DNA of 64,000 bases from Bacilli bacterium (lineage in GTDB: Bacteria; Bacillota_I; Bacilli_A; RF39; UBA660), in the NCBI GenBank assembly GCA_028693035.1, contig JAQUWE010000006.1, positions 1-64,000 of the forward strand, in the 5' to 3' direction. Positions 30,134 through 39,639 of this stretch are shown piece after piece. Each line of letters opens with the position of its first letter. The stretch's first letter is position 1. A program made the translations under genes and the position numbers. The notes under the pieces are model-generated. The model did no database searches and was not told the DNA's origin. It saw only the letters and a program-made list of their open reading frames with translations.

Positions 30134-31726
30134 ATGGGTACCAAAAGTAAAAAAGGATTTACGTTAATAGAACTTTTAGCAGTCATTGTCATACTCGCAA
30201 TTATTGCTTTAATTGCGACCCCTATTATAGTAGGTGTTATAAATAAAGCAAAGAAAAATGCTTTTAATGATACCGCCTATGGTGTAGTAGAAGCTGGGAA
30301 GCTTTATTACGCAAGAAACTTTGGAAATGATGATTTTACAGGTAAAACATTTGCTTTTCCTGGAGATGCAGAAGAACTTAAACTATCTGGAGAAAAACCA
30401 GGTGGTGGCTCGTTAGAAGTGACGGGGACAGGGAAACAAGTCTTAGCCATTTATGATAAGGCAAAGAATTGGTGTGCAAGTAAGGGTGATGACGATTCTA
30501 AAGTAAGTGTTGTAAAATATGAAGAAGGCAAATGTGGTTCTGCTACTAGTGAAACAGGCTATAAAGCACCAGAATTAAAAGGGTCAGATCCTACTTTAGG
30601 AGAGGGTATGATTCCTGTTACGATTGCAACCGATGGGACAGTAAAAAAAGCGGATACTAGTAAGAAATGGTATGATTATGCGGGTAAACAGTGGGCCAAT
30701 GCCGTTCTTGTAAGTAGTGATGTAAGAAGTACTTATCAAAATGGAGATACTATTCCAGAAGAAAAAATACTAGGCTACTTTGTATGGATACCTAGATATA
30801 AATATAAGTTATTTAATACAAATAATGAAGGAGTAGTAGAACAAGAAATTGAAGTAGTCTTTGAAAGTAAGGGTACTTCCAAATCTAATGGAAGTACAAA
30901 TGGAGAATACCTAACACACCCAGCCTTTACCTTTGGTTCTAAGGAACTAGATGGTTACTGGGTAGGAAAATTTGAAACAGCAGGAACCGTTTCTAAGGCT
31001 TGTACCAATGAATCTTGTACGACAGCAAACCTTACCGTAAAACCAAATATAAAAAGTCTTAATTATGCGGCTGTGGCCAGCAGTTTTTATGCGACAAGAA
31101 GTATGAGTACTATTACAAATAATGTATATGGACTTAAAGCATCTGAAGTCAATACCCATATGATGAAGAATATGGAGTGGGGAGGGGTAGCTTATCTTTC
31201 ACACTCTAAGTATGGTACATGTACAGATGGAATATGTACGGCTGTAGGACTCAATTATAATACCGACTTTTTAACAGGTGGTGGTGACTATAAAAATAAT
31301 AGTAATCAATCCACGACCAATAATATCACAGGTATTTATGATATGAATGGCGGCCTATGGGAATATGTAATGGGAACTACGAGAAATGCTGAAAATGAAT
31401 TTTATGCAAGTGGTTCAGGCTTTAAAGGAACAAATGAGCCTAAAAATCCAGAGGCAAAGTATTATGACAGTTACGCATATGACACAAGTTATTCGAGTCG
31501 AGAAAGAGGAATGCTTGGAGATTCCACAAGAGAAACTTTAAGAAAGTTAGATCATGATTTTGGTGGTTGGTATGAGGATACTTCATATTTTCCATCTTCC
31601 ACTTATAACTGGTTTATACGTGGTGGACTTTATAATGGTGGTACACTTTCAGGTATTTTTAGTTTTAAGGAGAACAGTGGTGGTGGACTTAATATCAGTA
31701 CGTGGCGTATTGTTATCAGCAATTAA
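30134..31726 (+). CDS. Prepilin-like protein with FGE/C-type-lectin-like C-terminal domain
   Basis: KGFTLIELLAVIVILAIIALIATPII; GIYDMNGGLWEYVMGT, WFIRGG...TWRIVIS. Confidence 0.85.
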   Translation: MGTKSKKGFTLIELLAVIVILAIIALIATPIIVGVINKAKKNAFNDTAYGVVEAGKLYYARNFGNDDFTGKTFAFPGDAEELKLSGEKPGGGSLEVTGTGKQVLAIYDKAKNWCASKGDDDSKVSVVKYEEGKCGSATSETGYKAPELKGSDPTLGEGMIPVTIATDGTVKKADTSKKWYDYAGKQWANAVLVSSDVRSTYQNGDTIPEEKILGYFVWIPRYKYKLFNTNNEGVVEQEIEVVFESKGTSKSNGSTNGEYLTHPAFTFGSKELDGYWVGKFETAGTVSKACTNESCTTANLTVKPNIKSLNYAAVASSFYATRSMSTITNNVYGLKASEVNTHMMKNMEWGGVAYLSHSKYGTCTDGICTAVGLNYNTDFLTGGGDYKNNSNQSTTNNITGIYDMNGGLWEYVMGTTRNAENEFYASGSGFKGTNEPKNPEAKYYDSYAYDTSYSSRERGMLGDSTRETLRKLDHDFGGWYEDTSYFPSSTYNWFIRGGLYNGGTLSGIFSFKENSGGGLNISTWRIVISN

Positions 31727-31776
31727 AAAAGATAGAAGAAAGCAAATGTTTCTTTTATCTTTTTTTTTCTAAATAA

Positions 31777-33069
31777 TCAAGTAAGCGCTTCTTTTACTTT
31801 TTTAGCTTGATGCAGTGTTACATAGATAATATTCATGCCTGTCGCAATCACAAGTCCCCACATCCCAATTTTGAAACTAGAACAAATAAACAAAAGTAAA
31901 ACCCGAATAATCATACCGCCTAAAGTACTCTGCATGGCTTCCTTGGCTTTCCCCATTGCTTGTAACACTCCAGTTAAAGGTGCTTGTATATAATACAAAA
32001 GACAAATAGGAGCCAGAGCCTTTGTATATAAAACACCATGCGATTGTTTATAAAGAAGTTGTAGGGGAACTTCAGGAATCAAAAGAAAGAGAATGGTAAT
32101 AGGAACGCCTATTAAAAGAGAAAAGAAAATGGCCTGATTGACTTTCTTTTTTGTATACTTTTTATTGCCTCTACTATAATGGTAAGAAATCGTTGGAATT
32201 AAAGCCTGTGATATAGCCATTGTAAAGAAAGAGGGGAGTAATAAAAGAGGCATAACATATCCATTGATAATTCCATATTCATTTAAAATAAAAGAATTAG
32301 AATAGCCTACCTTCAATAAAACAAAGGTTAAAATAATAGGTTCAAAGAAATACCCAATACTACCAATTAATCTACTACCAGTCGTTGGAATACTAATCGT
32401 TAAAATATTTTTGATACTTTGTTTCTGCGGAATAAAATCCTTTTTTTCTAATTTAAAATGTTTTGGTAAAAAGAAAAACAAAACCAAAATAGAAGCAAGT
32501 TCACTTCCAATATTAGAAAGAACGATAAAAGCAGCCGCATATTCAACACCCTTTAAAAGAAAAATAGGGATACCAATAATAATTAAAATGAGTCTCACAA
32601 AGTCCTCTACAACATTAGAAACCACGTGAGGGACCATTTGTTCTTTCCCAAAGAAATACCCTCTTAAAATACTTGAAATAGAGATAAAAGGTAAAACCAA
32701 ACCAATGGACATAATACTATACGTACATTTGCTTTCATGTAATAAAAAATTAGCCAAAAAGGGGGCTGTAAAAAGCAGTAATACTAAAATCACTACATTA
32801 AATAAAACGGTAATCGGTAAGATAGAAAAAATAAGATTCTTATTGTTTCCTTTATCCTCCGCTACTAACTTACTAATAGAAGTAGGAAGTCCTGCTTGTG
32901 CCAAAGCCATAAACAAAGTAAAAGTAGGAAGAATCATCATATAAAGACCCATTCCTTCTGTTCCTAAATTCCTTGCCATCACAACTTTAATAAACATTCC
33001 TAAGATTTTTGTAACAAATCCTCCTATAAGGAGAATGATTGTTGATTTGATAAATTTGCTTTTTCTCAT
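31777..33069 (-). CDS. SpoVB/MurJ-like polysaccharide flippase family protein
   Basis: KSTIILLIGGFVTKILGMFIKVVMARNLGTEGMGLY, LPTSISKLVAE. Confidence 0.85.
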   Translation of the reverse strand: MRKSKFIKSTIILLIGGFVTKILGMFIKVVMARNLGTEGMGLYMMILPTFTLFMALAQAGLPTSISKLVAEDKGNNKNLIFSILPITVLFNVVILVLLLFTAPFLANFLLHESKCTYSIMSIGLVLPFISISSILRGYFFGKEQMVPHVVSNVVEDFVRLILIIIGIPIFLLKGVEYAAAFIVLSNIGSELASILVLFFFLPKHFKLEKKDFIPQKQSIKNILTISIPTTGSRLIGSIGYFFEPIILTFVLLKVGYSNSFILNEYGIINGYVMPLLLLPSFFTMAISQALIPTISYHYSRGNKKYTKKKVNQAIFFSLLIGVPITILFLLIPEVPLQLLYKQSHGVLYTKALAPICLLYYIQAPLTGVLQAMGKAKEAMQSTLGGMIIRVLLLFICSSFKIGMWGLVIATGMNIIYVTLHQAKKVKEALT

Positions 33070-33188
33070 TTGCTATCTTCCTTTGCTCTTTTATTTACAA
33101 CTTTTTATCATTTCTTCTTTCCAAATACTGTAAATTCATATATAATATATTATGTAAGCATGTCAAAATATATTTATGGAGGGTGAAT

Positions 33189-33485
33189 ATGGATGTAACT
33201 TTTAATTCAGCAGAAGAATTATACCAAAGAATTTTGCCCGCACTCACAACCAAAAAAGAAGAGATGCGGAGAAATGGTTTTCCCTATATCAAAGAAGAAG
33301 ATATATGGAATTATTTCAAAAAAAAGAAATGGCAAAATAGTAAAAAATTAACCCTTTTTGATATCATAGATGATGTATTAAATACCGATTGTTATATCAT
33401 CGATGATTTCTTTAAAAAAGAATTAAGAACAATGAAAAGAAAAAGATATTTAGGAGAAGACGAGGAGGAAAGTCATCATGAATAA
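33189..33485 (+). CDS. ComN-like post-transcriptional regulator
   Basis: ITEEDIWNYF-type motif (IKEEDIWNYFKKKKW), immediately upstream of secDF as in Bacillus. Confidence 0.75.
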   Translation: MDVTFNSAEELYQRILPALTTKKEEMRRNGFPYIKEEDIWNYFKKKKWQNSKKLTLFDIIDDVLNTDCYIIDDFFKKELRTMKRKRYLGEDEEESHHE

Positions 33486-35745
33486 AGGTATGAAAGTTAT
33501 AAAAAAATTAGGAATTGTAGTGGTTATTATTGCAGCCCTTGCAGCTATATTATTTCCATTATTAAAAGATTATAAATTTGGTCTTGATTTACAAGGTGGA
33601 TTTGAGGTTCTATACGAAGTAAAAAGTTTAGATGGAACCCCTGTCACCAAAGATATGGTAACAAGTACCTATAAAACGATTGCTAAAAGAATCGATGTAC
33701 TAGGCGTAAGTGAACCTTCTATTATTGTAGAAGGGGATGACCGTATTCGTGTACAATTAGCAGGCGTTACAGATAAAGAAGAAGCCCGTAACATTCTAAG
33801 TAAAGCCGCAACTTTATCTTTTAGAGATACAAGTGATCAACTCTTAATGGCAGCGGATGTATTAAAAGCAGGTGGCGCTAAAGTAGGACAAGATCAATAT
33901 AACAAACCAGTTGTATCCTTATCTGTACAAGACAAAGATGAATTTTATAATGTAACCAAAAAAGTCAGTGAAAAATCAGACAACCGTATTGTTATTTGGT
34001 TAGACTTTGATCCAACATCAGATTCTTTTGCTAAAAATGGAGCACAATGTGGTAGTTTAAATGATTCTAGATGTTTGTCAGTTGCAACTGTTTCACAAGG
34101 ATTTGCAAGTGATGTTATCATCCAAGGAAACTTTAAAGAAGAAGAAGTAAAAACATTGGTAGAGTTAATCAATTCAGGATCTCTTCCAACAAAACTAGAA
34201 GAAGTTTCTTCTAAAACAGTAGCTGCTTCTTTTGGACAAGATTCTCTTAATAGAACTTTTACAGCAGGTATTATAGGTATTAGTTTAATTCTTATATTCC
34301 TTATTGCTATTTACCGTTTTGCTGGATTTATCGCTGCTTTGGTTCTTGGTATTTACTCTTTTGTAACCTTATTTGTATTCTGGTTAGTTGGAGGGGTTCT
34401 TACACTACCAGGAATTGCCGCAATGGTAATTGGTATTGGTATGGCAGCCGATTCTACGGTCATTAACTATGCACGTATCAAGGATGAACTATTTAAAGGA
34501 AACTCTTTAAAACAAGCATGTAAAATGGGTAATAAAAGTTCTTTAAAAAGTATTGTCGATGCAAACTTAACAACCCTTATTGCTGCTTTTATCCTATTTA
34601 TCTTCGGAGAAACCAGTATCAAGGGTTTCGCAACAATGCTAATTATCAGTACCTTTGTAACGATGATTATTATGGTTGCTTTATCAAGAAAACTTATGAA
34701 AATGTTTGTAGATACAGAATACTTTGATGAAAAATTAAATTTATTTATTGGAGTTCGTAATAAAGATGTGATCAGTAGTTATAATAAAAATCCAAAATCA
34801 CTTCGTCCTTTTGAAAAAATAGATTTTGTAAAGATGAAGGGTAAAATATATGTAATTACAGTATTCCTTGCGGTTATAGGTATTATTTCACTTTGTACCC
34901 AAGGCCTTGTTTTAGGAGTTGATTTCAAAGGTGGAACCAGCATTACTATGCAAACCGCTAAAGAACTTACAAAACAAGATATTGCTAAAGATTTAAAAAC
35001 ACTGAAATTAACTGACCAAAGTATAGAGTTTTTAAAAGGTGGTACCATTGCTATTAAAGTAAATGAAACTTTAAATAAAAACAATGTAGCGAAAGCAGAA
35101 AAATATTTCAATGAAAAATATCAAGCAAAAACAGATATTGGTGTTGTTTCTGATGTTGTAAAACAAGAACTTATCAAAAATGCCTTTTTATCTGTTATCT
35201 TAGCTTCTCTAGGTATTATTATTTATGTGTCATTTAGATTTAAATTTAATTATGCAGTAAGTGGAGTAGCCGCACTTCTTCATGATACATTCATGATTAT
35301 TGCTTTCTTTAGTTTATTTAAATTTGAAGTATCTTCTATCTTTATTGCAGCAATTTTATCTATTATTGGATATTCCATTAATGATACAATCGTGACATTT
35401 GATAGAACAAGAGAAGTTTATGAAAATAAGAAAAAAGTAAAAACAAAAGAAGATTTAGCAGAAGTGGTAAATGAAGGACTTAGAAGCACATTAACTCGTT
35501 CTATCATTACAACTATGACTACTTTAATTCCTGTTATTTGCTTAGTTATATTTGGCTCTCATGAAATTATCAATTTCAATATAGCACTTTTAGTTGGTTT
35601 AGTAGCGGGTGTTTATTCGTCTATCTTTATCGCAAGTTGTCTTTGGTATGATATGGAAAAGAAGAACTTAAACAAAAAAACAAAACAAAAATGGTATGAA
35701 GAAAAAGAAGTAGAAGAATTCACTGTCAAAGGTGTAAATGGATAA
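33478..35745 (+). CDS. secDF: Fused protein translocase SecDF
   Basis: FGLDLQGGFEVLYEV; GVDFKGGTSI; GYSINDTIVTFDRTRE. Confidence 0.95.
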   Translation: MNKGMKVIKKLGIVVVIIAALAAILFPLLKDYKFGLDLQGGFEVLYEVKSLDGTPVTKDMVTSTYKTIAKRIDVLGVSEPSIIVEGDDRIRVQLAGVTDKEEARNILSKAATLSFRDTSDQLLMAADVLKAGGAKVGQDQYNKPVVSLSVQDKDEFYNVTKKVSEKSDNRIVIWLDFDPTSDSFAKNGAQCGSLNDSRCLSVATVSQGFASDVIIQGNFKEEEVKTLVELINSGSLPTKLEEVSSKTVAASFGQDSLNRTFTAGIIGISLILIFLIAIYRFAGFIAALVLGIYSFVTLFVFWLVGGVLTLPGIAAMVIGIGMAADSTVINYARIKDELFKGNSLKQACKMGNKSSLKSIVDANLTTLIAAFILFIFGETSIKGFATMLIISTFVTMIIMVALSRKLMKMFVDTEYFDEKLNLFIGVRNKDVISSYNKNPKSLRPFEKIDFVKMKGKIYVITVFLAVIGIISLCTQGLVLGVDFKGGTSITMQTAKELTKQDIAKDLKTLKLTDQSIEFLKGGTIAIKVNETLNKNNVAKAEKYFNEKYQAKTDIGVVSDVVKQELIKNAFLSVILASLGIIIYVSFRFKFNYAVSGVAALLHDTFMIIAFFSLFKFEVSSIFIAAILSIIGYSINDTIVTFDRTREVYENKKKVKTKEDLAEVVNEGLRSTLTRSIITTMTTLIPVICLVIFGSHEIINFNIALLVGLVAGVYSSIFIASCLWYDMEKKNLNKKTKQKWYEEKEVEEFTVKGVNG

Positions 35746-35811
35746 AAAAAGTGTAGACAAGTTTTCTACACTTCCTTCATATATATAAAGTAAGTAAAGT
35801 AGGTGAAAAGG

Positions 35812-37986
35812 ATGACAAAATTAGTATTAGATATCACATTTGATCGTTTATTAGAAAAAGTCAAAACATATATAAAAAATGAAGAAGAATTAGAAACAAT
35901 AGAAAAAGCATATTCCTTTGCAGCAAAGATGCATTTTGGAATCAAAAGACTTACAGGTGAAGATTACATTGATCATCCTTTACACGTTGCCTATATTCTT
36001 ACAGATATTAAAGCAGATGCCGCTACACTTTGTGCGGCTTTGATGCATGATATTTTAGAAGATACAGAAGTAACAAAAGAAGAAATGTCTGCGATGTTTG
36101 GAGAAGAAATTACAAACTTAGTAGATGGTGTAACCAAAATCAATAAATTAAACTTTTCTGGAAGCAATGATGCAATGAACGCAAACCATAGAAAAATTAT
36201 AGTAGGACTTTCTGAGGATGTAAGAGTTATTATTATCAAACTTGCAGACCGTTTACACAATATGCGTACTTTATGGGTACATGCGCCTAAAAAGCAAAAA
36301 GAAAAAGCAAAAGAAACTTTGGATATTTTAACACCACTTGCTGAGAGATTGGGTATGAATCAGCTTAAAAGTGAATTAGAGGATTTATCTTTACGTTACT
36401 ATAAACCAGATGTTTATTTTTCTGTTGTAGAAAAGTTAAATAAAACAAAAGCAGAAAGAGATAAACATGTTTTGGATATGATTGAAAGTGTCAGTGAAAT
36501 ACTTGATAAAAATAATATCAAACATGAAATCAAAGGACGTAGTAAAAGTATTTTTAGTATTTATAAAAAGCTAGATAAAGGAAAAAAATTCAGCGAAATC
36601 TATGATTTATTAGCCCTTCGTGTTTTTGTGGAAACAGATGCAGAATGCTATAGTACACTCGGTATTATTCATTCTAAATTTAGACCGATTCCAAAACGTT
36701 TTAAAGATTATGTAGCGATGCCAAAAACCAATATGTACCAGTCTTTACATACCACTGTTTTTGGAGTAGATGAGGATCTCTTTGAAATCCAAATCCGTAC
36801 TTATAAGATGGATGAAATTGCTGAACACGGAATAGCGTCTCACTGGTCTTATAAAGAAAAGGGAAGCAATGTAAAAGCTGATATGCAAAATGAAATGGAA
36901 CAAAAATTACAATTCTTCCAATCTTTAATGGAATTACAAAAAGAAGGCGAAACAGATGAAGAATTTGTAAATTCCGTACGAAATGATATTTTAAAAAAAT
37001 CAGTCTATGTATTCACACCTCTTGGTAACGTAATAGAGCTTCCAGTTGGCAGTACCCCTATCGATTTTGCATACAAAGTGCATTCTAGAGTAGGAGACCA
37101 AATGGTTGGAGCCATTGTCAATGGAGCGATTGTTCCTTTGGATTATGAATTACAAGACAATGACATTATCAAAATCAATACCAATAATAATTCAGCTGGG
37201 CCATCTAGAGAATGGATTGCCCTTGCAAAAACCAATAGTGCTAAAAACAAAATAAAATCATTCTTTCATAAAATAGATAGAGAAGAAAACTTAAAAGCAG
37301 GAACAGAAATTTTTAATAAAGAATTAAAAAGACAAAAGATTGCTTATACAGAATTCTTCACAAATGAAAATATAGACAAAGTCTTAACAGAATTAAAAAT
37401 GGATAGTATGGATGAAGTCATGATGATGATAGGTGGTGGAAAGCTTAATGCTTTAAGTACCATTCATCTTGCTAATAAACAAACAGATACAAAAGCAGAA
37501 ATCTTACTTAAAAAAGCGCAGAGTAGCGAAATTAAAAAACCACATGTTAGTCATGCAGATGTTGTAGTAGAAGGTGCAACAGACATCAAAGTCAATATTG
37601 CAGCTTGCTGTAAACCTCTTCCAGGAGACGATATCGTTGGATATATCACCAAAGGGTATGGTATTACAGTACACCGTTCTAATTGTCCAAATGTTGCGGA
37701 ATTAGAAGAAAGAATTATTAGTGTACACTGGAGCGAAGAAACGGATCAAAAATACCAAGCTTCTCTTATGGTAAGAGCTTCTAGTGAAGAACACCTTTTA
37801 TTAGATATTATCGCAAAAACATCAGGAAATGATAACATGATTCAAAATATTACAAACCTTGCTAAAGGAAGAAACTTTGCCTATGAAATTACTATTTTAG
37901 TACCCAATGACGAAGTTTTATATAAATTCATTCATGATATTGAAAGTATGCCAAATGTAGTCGATGTAGAAAGATTGATCAAATAA
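35812..37986 (+). CDS. relA/spoT: Bifunctional (p)ppGpp synthetase/hydrolase
   Basis: HD domain (AALMHDILEDTEVT), RelA_SpoT (HGIASHWSYKEKG), TGS, ACT. Confidence 0.94.
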   Translation: MTKLVLDITFDRLLEKVKTYIKNEEELETIEKAYSFAAKMHFGIKRLTGEDYIDHPLHVAYILTDIKADAATLCAALMHDILEDTEVTKEEMSAMFGEEITNLVDGVTKINKLNFSGSNDAMNANHRKIIVGLSEDVRVIIIKLADRLHNMRTLWVHAPKKQKEKAKETLDILTPLAERLGMNQLKSELEDLSLRYYKPDVYFSVVEKLNKTKAERDKHVLDMIESVSEILDKNNIKHEIKGRSKSIFSIYKKLDKGKKFSEIYDLLALRVFVETDAECYSTLGIIHSKFRPIPKRFKDYVAMPKTNMYQSLHTTVFGVDEDLFEIQIRTYKMDEIAEHGIASHWSYKEKGSNVKADMQNEMEQKLQFFQSLMELQKEGETDEEFVNSVRNDILKKSVYVFTPLGNVIELPVGSTPIDFAYKVHSRVGDQMVGAIVNGAIVPLDYELQDNDIIKINTNNNSAGPSREWIALAKTNSAKNKIKSFFHKIDREENLKAGTEIFNKELKRQKIAYTEFFTNENIDKVLTELKMDSMDEVMMMIGGGKLNALSTIHLANKQTDTKAEILLKKAQSSEIKKPHVSHADVVVEGATDIKVNIAACCKPLPGDDIVGYITKGYGITVHRSNCPNVAELEERIISVHWSEETDQKYQASLMVRASSEEHLLLDIIAKTSGNDNMIQNITNLAKGRNFAYEITILVPNDEVLYKFIHDIESMPNVVDVERLIK

Positions 37987-38438
37987 TGCGTGTTTTGGTA
38001 CAAAGGGTACTAGACTCTCATGTAATGGTTCATAATAAAAGAGTAGGCGAAATAAACAAAGGCCTAACGCTTCTTGTTGGTTTTACAGAAGGCGATAGTG
38101 AAAAAGAAATTGATGAAATGGTAAAGAAAGTCATTCACTTAAGAATTTTTGATGATGAAAATGGAGTAATGAATCTTTCTTTGCAAGATATAAATGGCAG
38201 TATTTTAAGTATTTCACAGTTTACTTTATATGCAGATGCTTCTAAAGGTAGAAGACCTAGTTATGTAAATGCTCTACATAGCGAAAAAGCAACTCTTTTG
38301 TATGATATTTGGAACAAGAAATTAAAAGAGACAGGTATTCATACAGAAACAGGTATTTTTGGAGCTGATATGAAAGTGCATATTACAAATGATGGTCCTG
38401 TAACAATTTGGTTAGAAAGTGGGAAGAAAAATGAATAA
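37986..38438 (+). CDS. dtd: D-aminoacyl-tRNA deacylase
   Basis: MRVLVQRVLDSHV, SQFTLYADASKGRRPSY, GADMKVHITNDGPVTIWLES. Confidence 0.94.
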   Translation: MRVLVQRVLDSHVMVHNKRVGEINKGLTLLVGFTEGDSEKEIDEMVKKVIHLRIFDDENGVMNLSLQDINGSILSISQFTLYADASKGRRPSYVNALHSEKATLLYDIWNKKLKETGIHTETGIFGADMKVHITNDGPVTIWLESGKKNE

Positions 38439-39501
38439 TGAAAAGACAAATTTTAAATTAGTCAATATGGCCCTTTTGTGTGTTATTATTTATTTGATTT
38501 ATAAGACAGGAAATTTGTGGTTAGGTATTATAGGAAAAGCTTGGCAAATTTTATTTCCTTTCTTAATTGCTTTTATTCTTGCTTATGCCTTATATCCTTT
38601 TACTTTGTTCTTAAGAAGACATAAGTTTCCTAAAAAACTAAGCAACTTTATTGCGCTTGCTTTAGTCGTAGGACTCATTGCTTTTATAGGCATTATTGTA
38701 TTCCCCATCTTAACCAATGAATTGTCTAGTTTATTTGGAGGAATCATTACTTTTATAAAAGAGATATCTCTTGATTATGATTTAGATTTAGGTCCACTAC
38801 AAAATTCTTTATCGAGTGCTTTTAAAGACATTATCGGTTCTGTTGGTAAGAATGTATCAAATGGAGCCATCTCTTTTATTAATGGATCTTTAAGTGTTTT
38901 ATCTACAGCTTTAATTGCCTTTAGTGCATCTGTTTATTTCTTATTTGATATGGATGCCATTCGTAAAAGAATCAAAACAGTATTAAGAAAAAAATCAAAA
39001 AGAACATTTACTTATTTTAAAAAGGTAGACAATGAAATGAAAAATTATTTGTCTGGCTTTATCAGAATTGCTTTTATTAGTTTGTTTGAATACGGAATTG
39101 CTTATGCAATTATAGGACATCCAAGTGCCTTCTTACTTGCTATATTGGCTTCTGTAGCAAACCTAATTCCTTATTTTGGAGGGATTGTAAATAATACAAT
39201 AGCGGCTATTACAGCCTTTGCTATATCGCCTTCTTTATTCGTAAAAACATTAATTGCCTTTGCTGTTTTATCTGGATTAGACGGCTATGTAATCAATCCA
39301 CTTGTTTATGGAAAAACAAACCAAGTACATCCAATTTTGGTTATATCTGCTGTATTTGCTGGAGGTATATTAGGAGGCATTCTAGGTATTATTATTTCTC
39401 TTCCTGTTGCGATTGTACTTATCACAACATATAAGTTTTACAAAGAAGACATTTATGAAAAAATTGATTCAATCAAAGAAAGTAAGAAAGAGGAAGTATA
39501 A
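38431..39501 (+). CDS. AI-2E family transporter
   Basis: Multi-TM; LIPYFGGIVNNTIAAITAF, LDGYVINPLVYGKTNQVHPILVI. Confidence 0.9.
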   Translation: MNNEKTNFKLVNMALLCVIIYLIYKTGNLWLGIIGKAWQILFPFLIAFILAYALYPFTLFLRRHKFPKKLSNFIALALVVGLIAFIGIIVFPILTNELSSLFGGIITFIKEISLDYDLDLGPLQNSLSSAFKDIIGSVGKNVSNGAISFINGSLSVLSTALIAFSASVYFLFDMDAIRKRIKTVLRKKSKRTFTYFKKVDNEMKNYLSGFIRIAFISLFEYGIAYAIIGHPSAFLLAILASVANLIPYFGGIVNNTIAAITAFAISPSLFVKTLIAFAVLSGLDGYVINPLVYGKTNQVHPILVISAVFAGGILGGILGIIISLPVAIVLITTYKFYKEDIYEKIDSIKESKKEEV

Positions 39502-39639
39502 TCCTTTTTTTTATCTAAATTTACAGAACCCTATTAATTGTCAGTATAAAATAACACAATATCCATAAAAAATATAACTATAAAAAGGAAACATTTGAGC
39601 TTTTCCTTTTTTTTTGTTATAATGAATAAGGTGATAAAG

